Assembly: GCA_964432995.1 (NCBI GenBank) | Contig: CAYSPU010000056.1 | Span: forward strand, 1-25,995 | Direction of reading: 5' to 3' | Length of the DNA: 25,995 bases | DNA from: CAYSPU01 sp964432995 | GTDB taxonomy: Bacteria > Verrucomicrobiota > Verrucomicrobiia > Limisphaerales > JAHDYP01 | In this document: positions 20,923 to 25,995 of the stretch, piece after piece | How positions within the stretch are numbered: the first letter of the stretch is position 1 | Layout of the letters: each line of letters starts with the position of its first letter | Notes under the pieces: model-generated | What the model was told of the DNA's origin: nothing | Seen by the model: only the letters and a program-made list of their open reading frames with translations | Database searches by the model: none | Program-made: the position numbers and the translations under genes

Positions 20923-23508
20923 TCAGCGGCACTCGATGACCCGGGTCTGGCCGGCCTGCCACAGAAGCCCGGGATGCCCGCTCCCCGTCAACTCCACCAG
21001 CGATACCTTCGGGATCGCCTCATTCGGCGCCGCGTCCTCGACCGGGATTCGGGCGAGGACGCGGAGGTCGCGGTGGAGGACAATCAACTCGTGGTCTCTC
21101 CACAGACGCTGGGGGTGCATCCCGACCTCGCGCCCGACCGGGCTGCGGTCCGCCGGGCGGGAGGCACTCAGGATGATCTCCGGATGCCCATCGCGATCGA
21201 CGTCGCCAACAGTGTGCAGCAGCAGCCGAACGGGGCGCCGCGGGCTCTGAACCAGTTGGAGCCGGGCGCGCGTTTGCAGGCCTGGCCCGAAGACCAGCAA
21301 CTGGCCGGCGTCGTCGACAGCCAGGATCTCCATGCGCCGGTCCTGGTCGAGGTCGACGGGCCGGCAGTCCCACAACCGGGCGGCCGCATCGTAAACCCGC
21401 GTGACTTGGCCCGAAGGATTCAGCAGGGCCAGGCGGCTGCGACGCTCGGGGCGGCTTCGGGGTTCCCCGGTCTCGAGTGGTTCCACCCAGGCGAGCAGCT
21501 CCGGACAACCGTCCGCGTCCAGGTCGGCGCACAGCGGCTGCACCCGGGTCCAAGTCCCTCCGCAGGCGGTGCGCCATCGGATCTTCCCGTCCTGATTCAG
21601 AACATAGAGGTAGCTGCAATCATCCGCGGCGAGATCCTGCCCCACGTTTCCCTGGCCCGGTGCCGCGGTGCCGACGATGACCTCGACGGAGCGATCCTGT
21701 TCGAGGTCGGCGAAGAGGACATCGTGGACGGCAGGCCCCGTAACGATCCTCCACCGAAGAGAGGCGCTCTCGTAGTCAAAGCAGTAGAGCCCGCGGAACG
21801 CCGCCCGGCCGGGCGCGCCGACTCGAACGAAAAGCTCGGGGCGACCATCCTGATCGAAGTCCGCGACGCGCAAGGCGGCAGGTTCAGGCCAGTCTTCGGA
21901 GCTGAGTCGGGCGAATTCCGGCAGCGCGTGGAACCGGTAGGTTCTCACTGGGGTAACGTTGGCCGAATCGCGAGGAGCGGGATTGACCGGATCGCCCCCG
22001 GTAATCGGATCCGACCGTGTCAGGGCGAGCAGCGCCCCAGGTTGGGCGAGAAAGAGCGGATCCCGCGGGGCGGTCCCCCCGGCAGTGGAGAGACGGGCCC
22101 CACGGTGGGCCGGGCTTGGGGCGAGGCGAAACCGGGACGGCAGGCTGTCCCCCCGCGACGTCCATCCGGGTCCGTAGGCGACGATGGCGACGACTACCGC
22201 GGCGAAGCCGACTCCGAGGGTGAGGCGCAAGCTGCGCCGAGGCTGCGACTTGGGGTCCTGCGCAGAACCGGGGGGCGGATGGTCGGATCGCTGCGGCTGC
22301 GCCAGGGGCTCATGGGGGCCTCGGGGTGGATCGCCTCGCTGCAGGCGGCGGAGATCGGCGACGACATCGGACATTTGCGCGTAGCGATCCCGCAGCTCAC
22401 GCGCCATGGCCCAGTGGGCGATCAGAGCCAATCCGGCGGGGGCCTGCGGGTTCAAGGTGTGGATCGGCGGCGGGGATTCGGCGAGGATCCGCGATCGAAT
22501 CTCGGCGGGGTCGCGGCCGGTATATGGCGGCCGCCGGGTCATGGTTTCATAGAGGAGGGCACCGAAGCCATAGATATCGCAGCGGGTGTCCTCCGCTTCT
22601 CCACGAGCTACCGCCGGCGACATGTACGGCAGCGTGCCTTCCCCGTGTTCGTGGTGGATGTCCAGGATCGAGTCGTTGAAGACGGTGCGGGCCAGGCCGA
22701 AGTCGCCGAGGAAGGCGTCGCCCGCATTCGAGAGCAGGACGTTGGCCGCTTTGAGGTCGCGGTGAATGATGCCCTTGGCGTGTGTGTGGCAGAGAGCTTC
22801 CGCCAGTTGGACGGCGATGCGCAGGAGATCGGCCTCGGAGAGCGGTTCCCCTCGTCGCAGCAGCGCGGCCAGGCTGCCCCGCGCGAAGTACGGCATGGCG
22901 AAGTAGGGATGATCGGGGTGGTCGGAAACCTCGAGGACTTTGAGAATGTTCGCGTGATCGAGCTGCCGCATGTGGCGCGCCTCTGCCAGGAACCGGTCGA
23001 AGGTTCGACGCCGGCGCAGGCAATCCGGTCGCAGCACTTTGATGGCGAGCTGTCCGCCCGGCGGGCCGGGTGCGGGGCCGACGGACGGTTGGGGAACGCG
23101 CGGGGGTGCCGGGCTCGAGAACGAGGTCGTTCCCTCGCCACTGTCCGAATCGAGGAAGGCGCCGCCCGGCAGTCGCGAGCGCTCTCCGCAGGCGCGCGGA
23201 GACCCTCCGTTCCGGGGTGCGCGCCCCAGAGCTTTCGGCCGGGAATTCCTGCTGTCGCCCGGCGGCGGGTGACGCTCGGAAGGGGTATGGTCGGAGGATG
23301 CCGGGGTGGCCGACGGGCGGGCGAGGAAGACGATTCCCATGCCGCCGCGGCCGATCTCGCGGAGGATTTCGTAACGGCCGAGGGAGGCGATTTGGCCGGG
23401 GCAGTGGGGAGGGTCCAGCAGGCCATCTTCGAGGAGTTCACCAAGGAGATCGAAGCACGTGGAGACCGGCAGATCCGCCGCGGTGCTGGCTGTGGAACGA
23501 CGCGTCAT
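20923..23508 (-). CDS. membrane Ser/Thr kinase with outer FG-GAP/VCBS-like domain
   Basis: An 861-residue Hanks-type kinase. The Gly-loop GRGGMG is at 53-58, ATP-anchoring Lys157 in LAIKVLR, catalytic HRDLKAAN at 249-256, DFG at 269-271, and GFGALLYE near 314-321. The APE-equivalent reads MSPAV, so the usual Glu is replaced by Ala. An 88-residue Pro/Gly/Ser-rich insert (about 65-152) splits the Gly-loop from Lys157. One membrane span is at about 427-449 (LTLGVGFAAVVVAIVAYGPGW). Residues about 530-861 carry repeats such as VADFDQDGRPELFV, CADLDADGCPELLAWV, VDLDQDRRMEILAV and GDVDRDGHPEIILS, an integrin-like propeller outside the membrane. It is probably a sensor kinase working with the sigma factor upstream. 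It starts 6 bp after the preceding gene, with a GAGG ribosome site. Confidence 0.92.
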   Translation of the reverse strand: MTRRSTASTAADLPVSTCFDLLGELLEDGLLDPPHCPGQIASLGRYEILREIGRGGMGIVFLARPSATPASSDHTPSERHPPPGDSRNSRPKALGRAPRNGGSPRACGERSRLPGGAFLDSDSGEGTTSFSSPAPPRVPQPSVGPAPGPPGGQLAIKVLRPDCLRRRRTFDRFLAEARHMRQLDHANILKVLEVSDHPDHPYFAMPYFARGSLAALLRRGEPLSEADLLRIAVQLAEALCHTHAKGIIHRDLKAANVLLSNAGDAFLGDFGLARTVFNDSILDIHHEHGEGTLPYMSPAVARGEAEDTRCDIYGFGALLYETMTRRPPYTGRDPAEIRSRILAESPPPIHTLNPQAPAGLALIAHWAMARELRDRYAQMSDVVADLRRLQRGDPPRGPHEPLAQPQRSDHPPPGSAQDPKSQPRRSLRLTLGVGFAAVVVAIVAYGPGWTSRGDSLPSRFRLAPSPAHRGARLSTAGGTAPRDPLFLAQPGALLALTRSDPITGGDPVNPAPRDSANVTPVRTYRFHALPEFARLSSEDWPEPAALRVADFDQDGRPELFVRVGAPGRAAFRGLYCFDYESASLRWRIVTGPAVHDVLFADLEQDRSVEVIVGTAAPGQGNVGQDLAADDCSYLYVLNQDGKIRWRTACGGTWTRVQPLCADLDADGCPELLAWVEPLETGEPRSRPERRSRLALLNPSGQVTRVYDAAARLWDCRPVDLDQDRRMEILAVDDAGQLLVFGPGLQTRARLQLVQSPRRPVRLLLHTVGDVDRDGHPEIILSASRPADRSPVGREVGMHPQRLWRDHELIVLHRDLRVLARIPVEDAAPNEAIPKVSLVELTGSGHPGLLWQAGQTRVIECR

Positions 23509-23514
23509 GGTGCC

Positions 23515-24090
23515 TCACGGCCGCGAGTCCGCAGGACGCGTCCCGTCCGCTTGTTCATTCGACCGGCGGATCAAGGCCAGGCGAAGGACGGCCTTCAGCT
23601 CGTTCGGAACCCAATCGTTGCTCAGCACGGTGCGGAGACCTTGAATGAGCTGATCGTTGGCCAACGAAGTGATCGACCGGTTCCACCGCACGTAGGCGAG
23701 GGCGATGCAGCCGTAGTAGAGCACGGCCGTCACTTGTGGGGGAATGACTCCGGAGGGGTGGATTTGGTGGGCCTTGGCGAACCTCTTGACCAGGATCAGG
23801 AGAATCAGCGGCGGTTCCGGGTGTCGGAACAAGTCACCATACGTGTTGAGCCTTGCCTCGGCTCCCCCGATTTCGCCGGCCGCCCGCAGGAGTCTCCGCG
23901 TCCCGGAGGGCAATCCTTGCAGCTCGAAGTGCAGCGGCGCCTTCAACTGGTGCGCCAGAATGGAGGCCAGCTCCTCCTCGTGCCAGGGACTCTCCTGGCC
24001 ATCGTCCAAGTCGAAGAGCGCCGCCCAACTCCCGGAATCGACCTCGGAGGGTCGACTGGTGGTTTCCCAGCGGGTGGCGTCGGAACTCAC
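23515..24090 (-). CDS. unknown protein of the sigma-kinase operon
   Basis: A 191-residue soluble-looking protein starting at GTG 24090, which overlaps the sigma gene stop in GTGA. No named domain was recognised. Seen: an acidic N-terminus, helical LLRAAGEIGGAEARL, the segment IPPQVTAVLYYGCIALAYVRWN, and ITSLANDQLIQGLRTVLSNDWV. As far as I can recall, similar proteins sit between ECF sigma and Ser/Thr kinase genes in other Verrucomicrobiota. The tight coupling suggests a regulator or adaptor in the same signalling chain, but this is an inference from position. Confidence 0.8.
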   Translation of the reverse strand: MSSDATRWETTSRPSEVDSGSWAALFDLDDGQESPWHEEELASILAHQLKAPLHFELQGLPSGTRRLLRAAGEIGGAEARLNTYGDLFRHPEPPLILLILVKRFAKAHQIHPSGVIPPQVTAVLYYGCIALAYVRWNRSITSLANDQLIQGLRTVLSNDWVPNELKAVLRLALIRRSNEQADGTRPADSRP

Positions 24091-24881
24091 AGTGGTTCGG
24101 CCGGCCTCGAAGCCCCATGCCGGGGGCCCGTCTTGCGGCGGAGTGCTCCCTTGAAACCGGCCAGTTGCTCGGCGGCCTCTGGCGCAAGATAGCGGTAGCG
24201 CGAGACGACCGACTTCAAGTGCCGGTCGAAGACCCGCACCGCCGAGTTCACGAGATTATGAGCATGCGCGGGCGACGGGAGGCGGTAGCGTCTGACGATG
24301 GCGTCATAGCTCAGCGGTGCCGTTCCCTCCGCGGCGGGCAGAAGATGGCGTTCCCACAAGACCTCCCAGAGATCGGCGCGTCCAAAACGCAGACAATAGC
24401 GGTGCATGTCCAGCAACGCTCCGGCGGTCGCAACTTGCCTCCAGTTCAAGTCCGCGGGCTCGGCGGCGGCCGGCGCCAGGGGGTGCTGGTCGTCCACCAG
24501 TTCCTCCAGGGCCACCGCGCCGGACGCCCCGCGACGCTGCCGGGAGCGCTGTCGCCGCAGTTCGCTGATGACAAAGCGATCCAGGATGCTCAGGAGGTAA
24601 CTCCGAAAGCGGCCTCGCCCCCGCCGCGCTCCCGCGAAGAGATTGACCTCGAGCACCTTCTTCTGGAGGAAGTCGTGCAGCAGATCCTCCGCCTCCGGTA
24701 GGTTGAACGCAAACCTCGCCCGCAGATGCGCGATGAGGGAAGGGCGGTACCGCTGCAGTTGGGATTCCAGGGCCTTGCGGCCGGCGGCACTCTCAAGATC
24801 ACTCGCTGCCTCCACCTCCGACCAACGCGTGCTGGGGATTCCGTCCACGCGCACGGAGGCCTGTTCGGTCGTCGAGTCCAT
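24087..24881 (-). CDS. ECF-like RNA polymerase sigma factor
   Basis: A 264-residue sigma-70-family protein starting at ATG 24881. Residues about 40-115 form region 2: LQRYRPSLIAHLRARFAFNLPEAEDLLHDFL, then FRSYLLSILDRFVISELRRQ, the core- and -10-binding part. Residues about 185-245 correspond to region 4, rather degenerate (LSYDAIVRRYRLPSPAHAHNLVNSAVRVFDRHLKSVV). It is longer than a minimal ECF factor because of the 35-residue linker and C-tail. It is first in a three-gene operon with the unknown protein (4-nt overlap) and the kinase, a known ECF-kinase arrangement in which the kinase is thought to control the sigma factor. No anti-sigma gene is seen. Confidence 0.88.
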   Translation of the reverse strand: MDSTTEQASVRVDGIPSTRWSEVEAASDLESAAGRKALESQLQRYRPSLIAHLRARFAFNLPEAEDLLHDFLQKKVLEVNLFAGARRGRGRFRSYLLSILDRFVISELRRQRSRQRRGASGAVALEELVDDQHPLAPAAAEPADLNWRQVATAGALLDMHRYCLRFGRADLWEVLWERHLLPAAEGTAPLSYDAIVRRYRLPSPAHAHNLVNSAVRVFDRHLKSVVSRYRYLAPEAAEQLAGFKGALRRKTGPRHGASRPAEPL

Positions 24882-25160
24882 AGGTACAACAGAACGTAGG
24901 GACTAACAAAGACTGGCTTAGGTAAGGGAGACGAATAGACACTCGGGCACGCGAAGTCCAGCCAATTTCATGCCCCCGGATCCTCGCGTCAGTGCCGCGG
25001 TGGGCTCGGGCGTCCCCGGTCCGCGCGCGGTTCTCGTCCCTGCGCATGGGCGCGCTGTCGGCTCCGGGAAGATCCCGCCTCGGCGGCGGGATCCCAGATA
25101 GTCGATGGGCCCGCCTGGGGCGCTCGACATCGTGCGGGTTCGGTGCCACTTTAGGGCCTT
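24882..25160. other. divergent promoter region between sigma operon and larE-like gene
   Basis: No gene in these 279 bp. The 60 bp next to the sigma gene are AT-richer and probably hold its promoter, though no -35/-10 pair can be assigned with confidence. A hairpin lies at 25071-25093. Confidence 0.5.
25071..25093. promoter_or_regulatory. hairpin upstream of the larE-like gene
   Basis: GATCCCGCC, loop TCGGC, GGCGGGATC is a perfect 9-bp stem, 67 bp before the GTG at 25161. No T-run follows on either strand. It could be a leader structure or an operator; function not shown. Confidence 0.35.
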
Positions 25161-25995
25161 GTGACGCAAACGAAGCTGGATGAGCTGAGGCAGTTGCTCG
25201 GATCCTATGGTTCCTGCCTGCTGGCGTACTCGGGCGGGGTGGATTCGGCCTTCCTGGCCCGAGTCGCCGTTGAGACGCTGGGGAATCGTCTCCTGGCGGT
25301 GATCGCGGATTCTCCCAGCTTGCCTCGTCATGAACTGGACGAAGCTGTGCAACTGGCGCGGCAGTTCCGGATTCCCGTCCGTGTCCTCCAAACCGCCGAG
25401 TTCCAGAACCCCGACTACGTGGCGAATCCCGCCAATCGCTGTTATTTCTGCAAGCGGGAACTCTTCTCGCGCCTGGTGCCGCTGGCGCGAGCGGAAGGCT
25501 ACGCGGTCGTCGCCTCCGGCGAGAATGCCAGTGATCGGGCGGACTTCCGCCCCGGCGCCCGGGCTGCCGCTGAATTCCAGGTCCGCGCGCCGCTGCGGGA
25601 AGTCGGCTTGACCAAGGCGGAAATCCGGCACCTCTCCGCCGAGCTGGGGTTGCCTACCCACGACAAGCCGGAGATGCCCTGCCTGAGCTCGCGCGTTCCC
25701 TACGGCGAGGCCGTCACCCCGGAGAAACTGCGCATGATCGAAGGGGCGGAGAACCTGCTGCGCGATCTGGGTTTCCGCGACGTCCGGGTTCGTCACCACG
25801 AGCTGAAGGCAGGCGCCCTGGCTCGGATTGAGGTGGGGTCCGGTGAGCTTCGGCGCCTGATGGAGGACGGGTTCGCGCAACGGGTCGGTAAGGCTCTCCG
25901 AGAACTCGGATACACCCTGGTGACGGTGGACCTTCAGGGATATCGTCGCGGCAGCCTGAACGAGACGCTGCCCGTTGCTGCGGCCGCTCCGGCCG
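25161..25995 (+). CDS. larE: LarE-type ATP-dependent sacrificial sulfur transferase (3' end outside window)
   Basis: At least 278 residues from GTG 25161; the codon TAG at 25152 closes the frame just upstream, so this is the first possible start. PP-loop motif SGGVDS is at 24-29 and binds ATP. R-C94-Y-F-C97 and Cys174 in MPCLSSRVPYGE follow. In Lactobacillus LarE the Cys in the equivalent position gives up its sulfur to the nickel-pincer nucleotide cofactor of lactate racemase. DKPEMPCLSSR, RVRHHE and ARIEVG are shared with the family. No larB or larC is visible nearby, so the sulfur acceptor is unproven. The final bases show an Ala-rich stretch at the window edge. Confidence 0.9.
   Translation, partial: MTQTKLDELRQLLGSYGSCLLAYSGGVDSAFLARVAVETLGNRLLAVIADSPSLPRHELDEAVQLARQFRIPVRVLQTAEFQNPDYVANPANRCYFCKRELFSRLVPLARAEGYAVVASGENASDRADFRPGARAAAEFQVRAPLREVGLTKAEIRHLSAELGLPTHDKPEMPCLSSRVPYGEAVTPEKLRMIEGAENLLRDLGFRDVRVRHHELKAGALARIEVGSGELRRLMEDGFAQRVGKALRELGYTLVTVDLQGYRRGSLNETLPVAAAAPA

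Noticed and set aside
20839..24192. 1117-codon open frame on the plus strand opposite the kinase operon
   Set aside because: Antisense shadow of the kinase, the unknown protein and part of the sigma gene, whose motifs are clear on the minus strand.
24918..25880. Minus-strand open frame opposite the larE-like gene
   Set aside because: Shadow frame; LarE motifs are continuous on the plus strand from 25161.
1..25995. tRNA, rRNA or other structured RNA genes
   Set aside because: None recognised by eye in the gaps on either strand; a covariance search was not possible.

Overview
The window reads as a GC-rich chromosome segment from a free-living bacterium, most likely of the Verrucomicrobiota (Pedosphaera/Limisphaerales-like). 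That placement is an inference. It rests on the GC-rich coding style, frequent GTG starts with weak ribosome binding sites, large secreted beta-propeller and hydrolase genes, and an ECF sigma factor coupled to a membrane Ser/Thr kinase with an outer repeat domain. No RNA gene was available to confirm it.

Region 1 (about 1-7690) is the most interesting. It holds three paralogous FGE-sulfatase-like (C-type-lectin fold) C-terminal domains. Two sit on NACHT NTPases (NLR-like receptors) and one is cut by the window edge. One NACHT gene is preceded by a separate DUF4062 effector-type gene. All three end in a short segment where about 15 codons differ in their first two bases but keep the third base, mostly NNC. 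This is the signature of adenine-directed mutagenesis by a diversity-generating retroelement (DGR). Each stop codon is followed 42-43 nt later by the same GC-rich hairpin, which matches the hairpin that marks DGR targets. Between the two convergent NACHT genes lies a wrecked DGR core: the first three quarters of avd joined out of frame to the last about 32 codons of a DGR reverse transcriptase. The rest of avd, any template repeat and almost all of the RT are missing. The picture is a family of diversified NLR-like immune or conflict receptors whose local mutagenesis engine was lost by deletion. They are either frozen or served in trans by another DGR in the genome.

Region 2 (7689-10103, minus strand) is a housekeeping pair: a C-terminal processing protease (S41), then tsaD (tRNA t6A synthesis). 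A tandem array of 8-bp repeats runs through the tsaD stop codon into the NACHT gene.

Region 3 (10356-16200, plus strand) encodes three exported proteins: a beta-propeller repeat protein, a nitrilase-superfamily hydrolase with an N-terminal beta-rich domain, and an amidohydrolase. A 672-bp gap between the last two holds two copies of a palindromic repeat.

Region 4 (16492-20809) contains ispD, folB and a TPR gene on the minus strand, a D-Ala-D-Ala carboxypeptidase (dacB family) on the plus strand, and a LmbE-type deacetylase on the minus strand. A second 8-bp tandem array lies just past ispD.

Region 5 (20923-24881, minus strand) is a tight operon: ECF-like sigma factor, unknown protein, then a Ser/Thr kinase with one membrane span and an outer FG-GAP/VCBS-like domain. 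It looks like a signalling unit. After a divergent gap, the start of a larE-type sulfur-insertion gene runs off the right edge.
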